Positions 8,511-17,617 of a DNA stretch of 64,000 bases are shown one piece after another (the stretch's first letter is position 1; each line of letters starts with the position of its first letter). A program made the translations under genes and the position numbers. The stretch spans positions 1-64,000 of the forward strand of contig NZ_VZOV01000004.1 of the NCBI RefSeq assembly GCF_008801915.1, given 5' to 3'. This stretch comes from Cupriavidus gilardii. Its GTDB lineage: Bacteria > Pseudomonadota > Gammaproteobacteria > Burkholderiales > Burkholderiaceae. Under the pieces are notes generated by a model. It was given only the letters and a program-made list of their open reading frames with translations, had not been told where the DNA came from and ran no database searches.

Positions 8511-9285
8511 TATCGGCGGTATAGCCCATGCCGCGCGAAATCTGCAACGCCGTTTCCTTCAGATTCTGCAGCCAGCTGTCCTGCAGCCGATCGGCCGGGG
8601 CGGACAGCGACAGGCCGGCGACCAGCCGGCGCGAGTCGTCGTAGATGCCCGCCGCGATGCAGCGCACGCCGAGTTCGAGCTCCTCGTTGTCGCGCGCATA
8701 GCCGTTGGTGCGGACCCAGTTCAGCTCGCGCTCCAGTTTCGACAGGTCGGTGATCGAGGTACGGGTATGGCCGGCCAGGCCGGTGCGGGTCGCGTAGTTG
8801 CGCACCCGTGCGACCTCGTCCGCGGCCAGGAACAGCTTGCCGACCGAGGTCAGATGCAACGGGGCGCGGCCGCCGATGGCGCGCACCACCTGCATGCCGG
8901 AGCGCTCGCTGTAGGCGCGTTCGATATAGACAATCTCGTCGCCCTGGCGCACCGACAGGTTGACGGTCTGGCCGGTGACGCGGTGCAACGCGCGCATCGG
9001 CGCCAGCGCCGCCTCGCGCACCGAGAGCCGGGCCTTGACCAGATTGCCCAGTTCCAGCAGGCGCATGCCGAGCCGGTAGCTGCCTGGATCGGAGCGGTCG
9101 ACGAAGCGGCACGCGACCATATCGTTGAGGATGCGGTGCGCCGTCGAGGGATGCAGCCCGGTAGCCTGGGAGAGTTCCTTCAGACTGACCGGATCGGCAT
9201 GCCGCGCGAGTGCATCGAGCAGCGTCATCATCCGTTCGATCACCTGGATCGACGTCTTGCCGGGTTCCTTCTCTGCTTCAGCCAT
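8500..9285 (-). CDS. IclR-family transcriptional regulator
   Basis: A cytoplasmic DNA-binding regulator of 261 residues. A winged helix-turn-helix lies near residues 15-75 (VSLKELSQATGLHPSTAHRI) and the effector-binding IclR domain follows to the C-terminus, with the usual YIERAYSER and SLSAPADRL segments. The ATG at 9285 is chosen because a good promoter at 9326-9353 would initiate downstream of the other in-frame ATGs. The last codons and stop lie inside the 10-bp repeat array. It probably controls the adjacent FAD oxidase and/or the divergent lut genes in response to a small organic acid; this is inference from position. Confidence 0.9.
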   Translation of the reverse strand: MAEAEKEPGKTSIQVIERMMTLLDALARHADPVSLKELSQATGLHPSTAHRILNDMVACRFVDRSDPGSYRLGMRLLELGNLVKARLSVREAALAPMRALHRVTGQTVNLSVRQGDEIVYIERAYSERSGMQVVRAIGGRAPLHLTSVGKLFLAADEVARVRNYATRTGLAGHTRTSITDLSKLERELNWVRTNGYARDNEELELGVRCIAAGIYDDSRRLVAGLSLSAPADRLQDSWLQNLKETALQISRGMGYTADSDV

Positions 9286-9325
9286 GGGGAAATTGTTGCC
9301 GTGCGGCAAATTAAGCGACTGCCTG

Positions 9326-9353
9326 ATTCTATCTCGCATCGTGAAAATTTCAA
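9326..9353 (-). promoter_or_regulatory. iclR promoter overlapped by a palindrome
   Basis: On the minus strand TTGAAA (9353-9348) and TAGAAT (9331-9326) are separated by 16 bp. The -35 box overlaps the perfect palindrome TGAAAATTTCA (9342-9352), a candidate autoregulatory operator, as IclR proteins often repress their own genes. Confidence 0.6.
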
Positions 9354-9393
9354 TACGTGAAATGTCATAGTCGGGCATTCCGCACATTGATGA

Positions 9394-9440
9394 GCCCCAA
9401 AATGGGGCGGAAAATGGCCCCGCTGCGATGGCAGGGGCCA
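9394..9440. promoter_or_regulatory. two inverted repeats in the iclR-lutA intergenic region
   Basis: GCCCCA-N3-TGGGGC (9394-9408) and TGGCCCC-N12-GGGGCCA (9415-9440) lie between the divergent iclR and lutA genes. They could be operator or leader hairpins of the lut transcript; no regulator can be assigned. Confidence 0.35.
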
Positions 9441-9536
9441 ACAAAAGCGCCGGCGGCGGCGCGCCGCAGTGGCGGAACCGCGACGCAAAAGCGCATAATT
9501 GCGAGGTTTTGGGTCTGGAAAAAGGTAGGAATCCCC

Positions 9537-10262
9537 ATGCGAGTCGGTCTGTTCGTCACCTGTCTGGTGGACCTGATGCGGCCGGAGATCGGCTTTTCGG
9601 TGCTCAAGCTGCTGGAGAAGGCCGGCTACGAGGTCATGGTCCCCGAGGCCCAGACCTGCTGCGGCCAGCCGGCCTACAACTCCGGCGAGCGCGCCGCCTC
9701 GCGCGACCTGGCGGAGAAATTCCTGCGCGAGTTCGAGATGTTCGACTACGTGGTGGTGCCGTCGGGCTCCTGCGGCGGCATGATCCTGCACCACTACGGC
9801 GACCTGCTGCGCAACGATCCCGAACTGAATGGCCGCTACGAGCGCCTGCGCACGCGGGTCTACGAGCTGACCGATTTCCTGGTCAACGTCGCGCGCATCG
9901 ACACGCTCGACAGCAATTTCGCCGGCCACGTGACCTACCACGACTCGTGCTCCGGGCTGCGCGAACTCGGCGTCAAGCAGCAGCCGCGCGCCTTGCTGGG
10001 CAAGCTGCCCGGCGTGCAGCTGACCGAGATGAAGGATTGCGAGGCCTGCTGCGGTTTCGGCGGGACGTTCGCGCTCAAGTACGGCAATATCTCGACCGCC
10101 ATCGTCGACGAGAAGTGCGCCAATATCGCGGCCAGTGGTGCCGACGCGGTGGTGCTCGGCGACCTCGGCTGCATCCTCAATATCGAAGGCCGCCTGCGCC
10201 GGACCGGCGATACGCGCACCCGCGTGCTGCATATCGCGCAGGTCCTGGCCGGCGACGCCTGA
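9537..10262 (+). CDS. lutA: LutA/LldE-type Fe-S oxidoreductase subunit of lactate utilisation
   Basis: A 241-residue protein with two CCG domains: TCCGQP near residue 40 and the ACCGFGG motif near residue 170, the cysteine-rich ligands typical of LutA/LldE and GlpC-type subunits. In LutABC this subunit works with LutB to oxidise L-lactate to pyruvate. The ATG at 9537 has a good AGGTAGGA ribosome site; the frame upstream is non-coding in character. It is followed 64 bases later by lutB, so the genes probably form one operon divergent from iclR. Confidence 0.92.
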   Translation: MRVGLFVTCLVDLMRPEIGFSVLKLLEKAGYEVMVPEAQTCCGQPAYNSGERAASRDLAEKFLREFEMFDYVVVPSGSCGGMILHHYGDLLRNDPELNGRYERLRTRVYELTDFLVNVARIDTLDSNFAGHVTYHDSCSGLRELGVKQQPRALLGKLPGVQLTEMKDCEACCGFGGTFALKYGNISTAIVDEKCANIAASGADAVVLGDLGCILNIEGRLRRTGDTRTRVLHIAQVLAGDA

Positions 10263-10326
10263 TCGCCGCATCCCCGAATCCCGGCATTCCCGCATCGATC
10301 GCGCACCACGCAAGAGGCCACCACGC

Positions 10327-11739
10327 ATGCAAGTGCACAGCATGGAATTCAAGGCGCGCGCCGGCCAGAAGCTGGCCGACCAGCGCCTGCAGCAGAACCT
10401 GAAGAAGCTGTCGACCAAGTTCGTCACCGCGCGCGCGGCCGCGATCGAGGACATCGACTTCGCCGCCACGCGCGAGGCGCTGAAGGAGCGCCGCGACCGT
10501 GCGCTGGCCAATCTGGACGTCTGGCTGGCGACCTTCGAGGAGAACGCCACGCGACGCGGCGCCACGGTGCTGTTTGCCGAGACGACCGCGGACGCGGCAA
10601 GGCTGGTCGGCGAGATCGCGCAGCGTCACGGCGTGCGCAAGGTCATCAAGAGCAAGTCGATGGTGACCGAGGAGATGCGGCTGAACGAGGTGCTCGGCGA
10701 GCTCGGCGTGCAGAGCATCGAGACCGATCTCGGCGAATACATCCTGCAGATCAACGACGCGGAGCCGCCGTCGCACATCATTGCGCCGGTGGTGCACAAG
10801 GACAAGGACGAGATCGCCGACCTGTTCGCCAAGGTCCACCAGAAGCCGCGGCTGACCGAGATTCCCGACATGACGCGGGAAGCGCGCGAGGTGCTGCGCC
10901 CCGAGTTCCTGTCGGCCGATATGGGCGTGACCGGCGGCAACTTCCTGATCGCGGAAACGGGCTCGGTCGCGGTGGTGACCAACGAGGGCAACGAGGGCAT
11001 GTGTACGGTGATGCCGCGCGTGCATGTCGCCGTCACCGGCATCGAGAAGGTGCTGCCGACGCTGGAGGACCTGGCCACCGTGATGCGGCTGCTGCCGCGC
11101 TCGGCCACGGGCCAGGCGATCTCGAACTATTTCTCGCTGCTGACCGGCCCGCGCGCCCCGGGCGAGCAGGACGGTCCGGAGCATATGTACTTCGTGCTGG
11201 TCGATGGCGGCCGTACCGGCCTGATCGGCGGCGATTTTCAGGAGATGCTGCGCTGCATCCGCTGCGGCGCCTGCATGAACCACTGCCCGGTCTATCAGAA
11301 GATCGGCGGCCACGCCTATGGCTGGGTCTATCCGGGACCGATGGGCAGCGTGCTGACGCCCAGCTACGTCGGCCTGGGCAATGCCATCGACCTGCCGCAG
11401 GCGGCGACGCTGTGCGGCGAGTGCAACCGCGTGTGTCCGGCCTCGATCCCGCTGTCGGACTTGCTGCGCAAGCTGCGCGAGAAACAGATGGAGCGCGGCA
11501 TGCGGCCGTGGCAGGAGCGCTGGGCGCTGCGCGCCTGGGGCTATGTCGCCAGGCGGCCGGGGCTGTACGCGCTGGCCACGCGCCTGGGCGCCAGCGTGCT
11601 GGCCCGCATGGGCCGCCACGACGGCCGCATCGGCAAGCTGCCGCTGGGCGGCCGCGGCTGGACCGATACGCGCGACATGCCGGCACCCAGCGGCCGCACC
11701 TTCCGCGATCTCTACAAGGAAAGGAGGGCGAAGGCATGA
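10327..11739 (+). CDS. lutB: LutB/LldF-type iron-sulfur lactate oxidation protein
   Basis: A 470-residue cytoplasmic iron-sulfur protein. The N-terminal LUD domain runs to about residue 290 and is followed by two ferredoxin-like clusters, CIRCGACMNHC and CGECNRVC, and a C-terminal DUF3390-like tail. Together with LutA it oxidises L-lactate. AAGAGG lies upstream of the ATG at 10327. The stop overlaps the start of the next gene (ATGA), indicating translational coupling. The usual third partner LutC is not recognisable next to it. Confidence 0.93.
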   Translation: MQVHSMEFKARAGQKLADQRLQQNLKKLSTKFVTARAAAIEDIDFAATREALKERRDRALANLDVWLATFEENATRRGATVLFAETTADAARLVGEIAQRHGVRKVIKSKSMVTEEMRLNEVLGELGVQSIETDLGEYILQINDAEPPSHIIAPVVHKDKDEIADLFAKVHQKPRLTEIPDMTREAREVLRPEFLSADMGVTGGNFLIAETGSVAVVTNEGNEGMCTVMPRVHVAVTGIEKVLPTLEDLATVMRLLPRSATGQAISNYFSLLTGPRAPGEQDGPEHMYFVLVDGGRTGLIGGDFQEMLRCIRCGACMNHCPVYQKIGGHAYGWVYPGPMGSVLTPSYVGLGNAIDLPQAATLCGECNRVCPASIPLSDLLRKLREKQMERGMRPWQERWALRAWGYVARRPGLYALATRLGASVLARMGRHDGRIGKLPLGGRGWTDTRDMPAPSGRTFRDLYKERRAKA

Positions 11740-12008
11740 GCGAACCCGCAAACCAGGCGCCCTTGAACGCGATGCGCGACGCGCTGGACCGCCATCGTGC
11801 CGGGGCGTTGCCCGCCGACGCGCTGGTGCGCGCCTGGCGCGAGCAGGCGCCGGCATTGACGCTGCCGCCGGTATTCGGCCAGGCGATGGAGGAGCTGCTG
11901 CGCCGGCTCGAAATGTCGTCCGTGTTCGCGCAGGACAGCTGCTCGTTTTCCAGCACCGCGGTGACGGAGCAGCTGGAGCGCTGGCTGGCGAAGGCGGCGA
12001 CGGCCTGA
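11736..12008 (+). CDS. small protein of unknown function, third gene of the lut operon
   Basis: 90 residues, soluble, with no signal sequence. The C-terminal half has a run of polar residues with a conserved-looking QDSCSFSS segment, and a predicted amphipathic helix precedes it. It starts in an ATGA overlap with lutB and a strong terminator follows, so it belongs to the operon. It is far too short for LutC (over 200 residues) and shows none of the LUD motifs. I do not recognise a family; a small accessory or regulatory partner of the Fe-S enzyme is possible. Confidence 0.7.
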   Translation: MSEPANQAPLNAMRDALDRHRAGALPADALVRAWREQAPALTLPPVFGQAMEELLRRLEMSSVFAQDSCSFSSTAVTEQLERWLAKAATA

Positions 12009-12054
12009 GCTGCCGAGCCCCTGAGCCCCTGGGCACCACGCAGGCGGCAACAAA

Positions 12055-12086
12055 AAACCCCGGCCAGGGCCGGGGTTTCGTTTTTT
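12055..12086. terminator. bidirectional terminator between the lut operon and the ABC genes
   Basis: An 11-bp perfect stem (12055-12065 and 12068-12078) has an A run on the left and a T run on the right, so it can stop transcription from both convergent operons. Confidence 0.9.
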
Positions 12087-12190
12087 CCGATCCACATCGT
12101 CGCCGCCGCGCTGGCGCAGACCCGGTGACCCCGAAAGCCGCCGGATTCCCCCATGCGCCGGAATGACAGGATCGCGCCGGAAGGGCGCAA

Positions 12191-12985
12191 TCAGCCCAGC
12201 AGCAGCGCGTCGTCGTCCAGCTGCTCGTGCCGGCTGCGCTCGAACATGCGCAGCAGATCGGGCACGTCCAGGCCCTTGCGTTCGTCGCCCGAGACGTCGA
12301 GCACCACCTGGCCCTGGTGCAGCATCACCGTGCGCTGGCCGTAGTCCAGCGCCTGCCGCATGCTGTGGGTCACCATCATCGTCGTCAGCCTGTTTTCCTC
12401 GACGATGCGGGCGGTCAGCTCGAGCACGAAGGCCGCGGTCTTCGGGTCCAGCGCGGCGGTGTGCTCGTCCAGCAGCAGGATGCGCGAGGGCTGCAGCGAC
12501 GCCATCAGCAGGCTGACCGCCTGGCGCTGGCCGCCGGACAGCAGGCCGATGCGGTCGGTCAGCCGGTTTTCCAGCCCGAGATTCAGCAGCCGCAGCTTGT
12601 CGCGGAACAGTTCGCGCGACGAGCGGTTCAGCGCCGGGCGGAAGCCCCGGCGCGAACCGCGCGCCATCGCCAGCGCCATGTTCTCCTCGATCGTCAGCGC
12701 CTCGCAGGTGCCCGCCATCGGGTCCTGGAACACGCGGGCGACCAGCGGCGCGCGGTCCCAGGCGGGCTTGCGCGTGACATCGTTGCCGTCGATCGTGATG
12801 GTGCCGGCGTCGACCATCTGGTCGCCGCTGATCGCGTTCAGGAAGGTCGACTTGCCGGCGCCGTTCGAGCCGATCACCGCGACGAACTGGCCCGACGGGA
12901 TCTCCAGGCTCAGCCCGCGCAGCGCGCGCGTCTCGATCGGCGTGCCGGGGTTGAAGGTCAGCTTCAGGTCTTGTGCGCGCAGCAT
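12191..12985 (-). CDS. ABC transporter ATP-binding protein of a TrpX-type importer
   Basis: Drives import with the permease and binding protein encoded just upstream. Visible motifs are Walker A GSNGAGKST (residues 39-47), signature LSGGQRQ, Walker B RILLLDEH and the switch His in VTHSM. The ATG at 12985 is preferred to an in-frame ATG at 12997, because it follows the permease stop at 12987 with almost no gap and has GGAGG upstream. It is the last gene of a three-gene minus-strand operon. The substrate class (aromatic amino acids or sugars are known for this ABC group) is not decided by sequence. Confidence 0.88.
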   Translation of the reverse strand: MLRAQDLKLTFNPGTPIETRALRGLSLEIPSGQFVAVIGSNGAGKSTFLNAISGDQMVDAGTITIDGNDVTRKPAWDRAPLVARVFQDPMAGTCEALTIEENMALAMARGSRRGFRPALNRSSRELFRDKLRLLNLGLENRLTDRIGLLSGGQRQAVSLLMASLQPSRILLLDEHTAALDPKTAAFVLELTARIVEENRLTTMMVTHSMRQALDYGQRTVMLHQGQVVLDVSGDERKGLDVPDLLRMFERSRHEQLDDDALLLG

Positions 12986-12986
12986 G

Positions 12987-13883
12987 TCAGCCTCCATTCG
13001 CCTTGCGGCCGAACAGCTTCTTGCGCGTGGCCGGCAGCACCAGCGCGACCGTCACCAGCAGCGCGGTGACCAGGTTCAGGTCCTGTGCCTTCAGGCCGAT
13101 GAAATCGCTGTTCAGTGCCAGCGCGATGAAGAAGCGGTACAGGATCGCGCCAAGCACCACGGCCAGCGTGGTCAGCACCAGCCGGCGGGCCGGCAGGATC
13201 GTCTCGCCGATGATCACCGCGGCCAGGCCGATCACGATGGTGCCGATGCCCATCGAGATGTCCGAGCCGCCCTGCGTCTGCGCAAACAGCGCGCCGGCCA
13301 GCGCGACCAGCGCGTTCGACAGCGCCATGCCGGCCAGCGTGGCGCGGCCGGTGGCGATGCCCTGGGCGCGTGCCATGCGCGGATTGGCGCCGGTGGCCCG
13401 CATCGCCAGCCCGAGCTGCGACGAGAAGAACCAGTCCAGGCCGAGCTTGGCGACGATCACGATGACGACCAGCACCAGCGGGCGCAGCATGAAATCGGGC
13501 AGCCATTCCGGCTGCAGCACCGTGAACATCGTCGGCTCGGTGATCAACGGCACGTTGGGCCGGCCCATGATCCGCAGATTGATCGAGTACAGCGCGATCA
13601 TCATCAGGATCGACGCCAGCAGGTCCATGATCTTGAGCCGGACATTGAGCCAGCCGGTGATCAGGCCCGCGATCGCGCCGGCGACGATGGCCAGCGCCGT
13701 GGCGAGGAACGGGTCCTGGCCCATCGCGATCAGCGTGGCCGCGACGGCGCCGCCCAGCGGAAAGCTGCCATCGACGGTCAGATCGGGGAAATTGAGGATG
13801 CGGAAGGAGATCAGCACCCCGAGGGCGACGAGGCTGAAGATCAGGCCGATCTCCAGCGCGCCCAGAAGGGAGAAGAGAGACAT
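12987..13883 (-). CDS. ABC transporter permease (TrpY-like)
   Basis: A 298-residue inner-membrane permease with about eight to nine hydrophobic segments and the family segment LRATGANPRMARAQGI-like loop near residues 175-195 that contacts the ATPase. It belongs to the branched-chain/TrpY group paired with ABC_sub_bind proteins. It lies between the binding protein gene (14083-15054) and the ATPase gene. A 199-base gap separates it from the binding protein gene, holding no gene, so an attenuating hairpin or separate promoter could exist there. Confidence 0.88.
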   Translation of the reverse strand: MSLFSLLGALEIGLIFSLVALGVLISFRILNFPDLTVDGSFPLGGAVAATLIAMGQDPFLATALAIVAGAIAGLITGWLNVRLKIMDLLASILMMIALYSINLRIMGRPNVPLITEPTMFTVLQPEWLPDFMLRPLVLVVIVIVAKLGLDWFFSSQLGLAMRATGANPRMARAQGIATGRATLAGMALSNALVALAGALFAQTQGGSDISMGIGTIVIGLAAVIIGETILPARRLVLTTLAVVLGAILYRFFIALALNSDFIGLKAQDLNLVTALLVTVALVLPATRKKLFGRKANGG

Positions 13884-14082
13884 GGTGAATCCTGTTGCGG
13901 TATGCGCGCCCGCCGGTGGCCGGGCGTGCTGACTGGCGCGGCTGCCGCCGGCGGATCAAGCGCCTGGGCGGGCCGCAGGCTGCAACCAGCGGCGTCGGCG
14001 CGTGGCCGGGTAGGGCGCGGCGCCGGCCAGCCGCCCGCTGCGCGGCGTGCCGGCAGCCGGGCGGCGGGTCGTCATGGCGTCA

Positions 14083-15054
14083 TTACTTGATGACCTGCTT
14101 GGCTTCCTTGATCAGGTCCTGCGACAGCGACACGCCCTGCTTTTCGGCGGCCGTCGTGTTGACGAACAGCTCCAGCTTGTCGCTGGTCTCGGACGGGATC
14201 GCGCCCGGCTTCTCGCCCTTCAGGATGCGCACGACGATCTTGCCGGTCTGCACGCCCAGGTCGCCGTAGTTGATGCCCAGCGCCGCGATCGCACCGCGCT
14301 TGACGCTGTCGGTATCGGCGGCCACCAGCGGCACCTTCGATTCGTTGGCAACCTTGACCAGTGCCTCGTAGGCCGACACCACGTTGTTGTCGGTATTCGT
14401 GTAGATCACGTCGACCTTGCCGACCAGGCTCTTGGCGGCCGGGCCGATATCGACGGTACGCGGCGCGGCCGCTTCCTTCAGCGTCAGGCCTTCCTTGGCC
14501 AGCAGCGTCTTCAGTTCCTTGACCACCACGACCGAGTTGGCCTCGCCCGGGTTGTAGACCATGCCGACGGTCTTCGCCTTGGGCACCACGCGCTTGATCA
14601 GCGCAACCTGCTTGTCCAGCGGCAGCTTGTCGGACACGCCGGTCACGTTGGTGCCGCTGGCCTGCCAGCCCTTGACCAGTTGCGCCGCGACCGGGTCGGT
14701 GACGCCCGAGTAGACGACCGGCACGGTCTTGGTCGAGGCGACCACGGCCTGCGCGGCCGGCGTCGCGATCGCGACGATCGCATTGGGCTGGTCGCCGACG
14801 AACTTGCGGGCGATCTGCGCGGCGGTGCCGGTATTGCCCTGCGCGCTCTGGTATTCCCACTTCAGGTTCTTGTCGGCGTCGTAGCCGGCCGACTTCAGTT
14901 CGGCGCGCACGCCGTCGCGGATCGCGTCCAGCGCGGGGTGATCGACGATCGAGAGCACCTTGACGGTCTGCGCGTTCACCGCGCCGCCGTGCAGCAGGGC
15001 GAGCGCGACGGCGCCGGCGAGCAGGGTCCTGGTCGAAGTTTTCAGCATGGTCAT
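14083..15054 (-). CDS. periplasmic substrate-binding protein of the TrpX-type ABC importer
   Basis: A 323-residue binding protein (ABC_sub_bind family) with a signal peptide over residues 1-28, ending VNAQ. The family's features are visible: an opening beta-strand with SIVDHPALD, YSGVTDP and YTNTDNNVV. The start is the ATG at 15054 (a second ATG follows two codons on); GGGGAG lies eight bases upstream. The upstream extension to 15180 is rejected. It is the first gene of the importer operon and, as usual, the most expressed component. Confidence 0.9.
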   Translation of the reverse strand: MTMLKTSTRTLLAGAVALALLHGGAVNAQTVKVLSIVDHPALDAIRDGVRAELKSAGYDADKNLKWEYQSAQGNTGTAAQIARKFVGDQPNAIVAIATPAAQAVVASTKTVPVVYSGVTDPVAAQLVKGWQASGTNVTGVSDKLPLDKQVALIKRVVPKAKTVGMVYNPGEANSVVVVKELKTLLAKEGLTLKEAAAPRTVDIGPAAKSLVGKVDVIYTNTDNNVVSAYEALVKVANESKVPLVAADTDSVKRGAIAALGINYGDLGVQTGKIVVRILKGEKPGAIPSETSDKLELFVNTTAAEKQGVSLSQDLIKEAKQVIK

Positions 15055-15301
15055 GGTCGAATCTCCCCTCGAATATTTGGTTGTGGGTTTCGTTCGGGTC
15101 GGCCGCCCTGTGCCTCGGTGGTTCCAGTGGATCGCCGGCCGGTGCGCGGGGTTCGCGCACCGCGCGGCGGGCGGCGTCAAGCCCGCGAGGATACCACTTC
15201 CCCGGCCCGCGGTGCCCTGTTGCGGCGCAGTGCGGAACCCCCACCGAGGTCGGGTTTCCGCGCTGTTTTTCCGGATGGCACTGGACGGCCCGTGGCCCGC
15301 C

Positions 15302-16360
15302 TTATTGCGCCGGATTATGGATTTCGGCGTGGATCCGTTCGATGCCGGCCAGCACGTCTGCCGGCAGCGGCACGCCCCAGGCGTCGATGTTCTCCTGCAA
15401 CTGCGCCAGCGTGGTCGCGCCGATGATCGTGCTGTGCGCGAACCAGCGCGAGTAGCACCAGGCCAGCGCCAGCGTGGCCGGCGACAGGCCGTGCGCGCGC
15501 GCCAGCTCGACGTAGCGCGCGCTGGCCGCCAGCGTCTCGGGGCGCAGATAGCGCGGGCTCCAGTCGGCCGGGAAGCGCGTCAGCCGGCCCTGCGCCGAGG
15601 CGTCGAAGGTCGGCTGGGCGGTGTTGGCCTTCAGGTATTTGCCGGTCAGCTGGCCGAAGGCGAGCGGGCTGTAGATCAGCAGGCTGACACCGGTGCGGTA
15701 GCAGGCCTCGTCCAGGCCCTGCTCGAAGCTGCGATTGACCAGGTTGTAGGGGTTCTGCACGGTGGCGATGCGCGGCAGCCCATGCAGCTCCGCCTGCTTG
15801 ACGAATTCGGCGATGCCCCACGGCGTTTCGTTGGACACACCGACGTAGCGGATCTTGCCGGCGCGCACCAGCTGCGCCATCGCGTCGAGTTGCGCGGCGA
15901 TGCTGGTGCACGCGCGTTCGCGCGACGGGTCGAACTGCTTCTGGCCGAAGATCGGCGCGTTGCGGGCCGGCCAGTGGATCTGGTACAGGTCGATGTAGTC
16001 GGTCTGCAGGCGCTCGAGCGAGGCGTCGACCGCGGCGCGGATGCTCTGCGGCGTCAGGTCGCCGCCGTCGCGGATCCATGGCATGCGCGCCGGGCCGGCG
16101 ACCTTGGTGGCGAGCACGATGCGGTCGCGCGGCTGGCGCTTGAGCCAGCTGCCGACGATCTGCTCGGTGCGGCCATAGGTCTCGGCGCGCGGCTTGACCG
16201 GATACATCTCGGCGGTATCGATGAAGTTGATGCCGCGCGAGAACGCATAGTCGAGCTGCTGGTGGCCTTCGGCCTCGGTGTTCTGTTCGCCGAAGGTCAT
16301 CGTGCCGAGGCAGATGCGCGAGACCTGCAAATCGCTCTGGCCGAGTCGGATCGTTTCCAT
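15302..16360 (-). CDS. aldo/keto reductase, Tas-like
   Basis: A 352-residue NADPH-dependent (beta/alpha)8-barrel reductase of the Tas/YajO subgroup. The catalytic tetrad is visible in DTAEMY (Asp and Tyr), ATKVAG (Lys) and YQIHWP (His). The Tas-type extended loop after FGQKQFDPSRE is present, and cofactor-binding residues lie in the C-terminal IIGATTLAQL segment. The ATG at 16360 has AGAGGAA upstream. pyrD ends 59 bases upstream on the same strand. The natural substrate is not known. Confidence 0.88.
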   Translation of the reverse strand: METIRLGQSDLQVSRICLGTMTFGEQNTEAEGHQQLDYAFSRGINFIDTAEMYPVKPRAETYGRTEQIVGSWLKRQPRDRIVLATKVAGPARMPWIRDGGDLTPQSIRAAVDASLERLQTDYIDLYQIHWPARNAPIFGQKQFDPSRERACTSIAAQLDAMAQLVRAGKIRYVGVSNETPWGIAEFVKQAELHGLPRIATVQNPYNLVNRSFEQGLDEACYRTGVSLLIYSPLAFGQLTGKYLKANTAQPTFDASAQGRLTRFPADWSPRYLRPETLAASARYVELARAHGLSPATLALAWCYSRWFAHSTIIGATTLAQLQENIDAWGVPLPADVLAGIERIHAEIHNPAQ

Positions 16361-16419
16361 GCGGTGTTCCTCTGAATGGGGCGGGACGAAAAGGGAGGGC
16401 GCGGCGTATCCGGCCTGCA

Positions 16420-17454
16420 TCAAGCGCGCAGCGCGGCGGCGCATTCCTTGACCAGCGCCGGGCCGCGGTAGATCAGCCCGGTGTAGAGCTGCACCAGCTG
16501 CGCGCCCGCGTCGATCTTGGCGCGCGCCTGCGCGCCGTCGAAGATGCCGCCGACGCCGACGATCGGCAGCGCGTCGCCGACCACCGCGCGCAGCGCGCGC
16601 ACCACCGCGGTCGACGCATCGAACACAGGGCGGCCCGACAGGCCGCCGGCTTCGTCGGCGTGCGGCAGGCCCTTGACGGCCTCGCGCGAGATCGTCGTGT
16701 TGGTGGCGATCACGCCGTCGATGCGATGGCGCACCAGCGCGTCGCCGATATTGCCGATCTGGTCGGCGTCCAGATCCGGCGCGATCTTCAGCGCCAGCGG
16801 CACGTAGCGCCGGTGCCGGTCGGCCAGCCGCTGCTGCGCGGTCTTCAGCGCGGACAGCAGGCCGTCGAGTTCGCTGGCGCCCTGCAGCTGGCGCAGGTTC
16901 TTGGTATTCGGCGACGAGATGTTGACCGTGACGTAGCTCGCGTGCGGATAGACGCGTTCCAGGCAGTACAGGTAGTCGTCGACCGCGCGCTCGATCGGCG
17001 TGTCGGCGTTCTTGCCGATGTTCAGTCCGAGCACGCCGCCTTCGGCCTTCCAGCGCGACGCGTTGACGTTCGCGACGAAGGCGTCGACGCCGCCGTTGTT
17101 GAAGCCCATCCGGTTGATCAGCGCCTCGGCCTTCGGCAGCCGGAACATGCGCGGGCGCGGATTGCCGGGCTGCGGGCGTGGCGTCACCGTGCCGACCTCG
17201 ATGAAGCCGAAGCCGAACGCGGCCAGGCCGTCGATATAGGCGCCGTCCTTGTCGAGGCCTGCCGCGAGTCCCACCGGATTCGGAAAGCGCACGCCCATCA
17301 CGGTGCGCGGATCGTCGTCGATGCGGTTGCCGAGGCAGCCGGCCAGTCCGAGGCGCTGCGCGCGGCGCAGGTTGTCGAGGGTCAGATGGTGAGCGTCCTC
17401 GGCGTCCATCGAGAACAGGGCGGGACGAAACAGGGGATAGAGCGCGTTGAGCAC
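16420..17454 (-). CDS. pyrD: dihydroorotate dehydrogenase (quinone), class 2
   Basis: The membrane-associated flavoenzyme of de novo pyrimidine synthesis, which oxidises dihydroorotate to orotate with quinone. It has 344 residues, the class 2 length, and an N-terminal helical domain ([19 protein letters not shown]) that reaches the membrane. The FMN barrel follows with NRMGFNNGG, the class-2 catalytic Ser in NISSPNT, IATNTT and VGVGGI. The start has the family's normal N-terminus. It stands upstream of an aldo/keto reductase. Confidence 0.96.
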   Translation of the reverse strand: MLNALYPLFRPALFSMDAEDAHHLTLDNLRRAQRLGLAGCLGNRIDDDPRTVMGVRFPNPVGLAAGLDKDGAYIDGLAAFGFGFIEVGTVTPRPQPGNPRPRMFRLPKAEALINRMGFNNGGVDAFVANVNASRWKAEGGVLGLNIGKNADTPIERAVDDYLYCLERVYPHASYVTVNISSPNTKNLRQLQGASELDGLLSALKTAQQRLADRHRRYVPLALKIAPDLDADQIGNIGDALVRHRIDGVIATNTTISREAVKGLPHADEAGGLSGRPVFDASTAVVRALRAVVGDALPIVGVGGIFDGAQARAKIDAGAQLVQLYTGLIYRGPALVKECAAALRA

Positions 17455-17617
17455 GGCGGAAATCGGGGCAGGGAATCGAGGCAGAGAATCGGTACCGGGC
17501 GACCTGTCGGCGAGCGGCGGGCGGTACCGGAATGCGCCGCGGGCGGATCGCGGCGCGGTCAGGGCGATATTGTAACGGCAGCGGCGCTTGAGAGTCCGGG
17601 GACAGCCCGGCGCGCCG

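Noticed and set aside
10177..12039. A 620-codon minus-strand frame across lutB
   Set aside because: It is the antisense shadow of lutB, with His/Arg/Ala-rich composition and no family motifs.
12987..15054. A fused or frameshifted permease/binding protein
   Set aside because: Both proteins are complete; the 199-base gap is simply intergenic.
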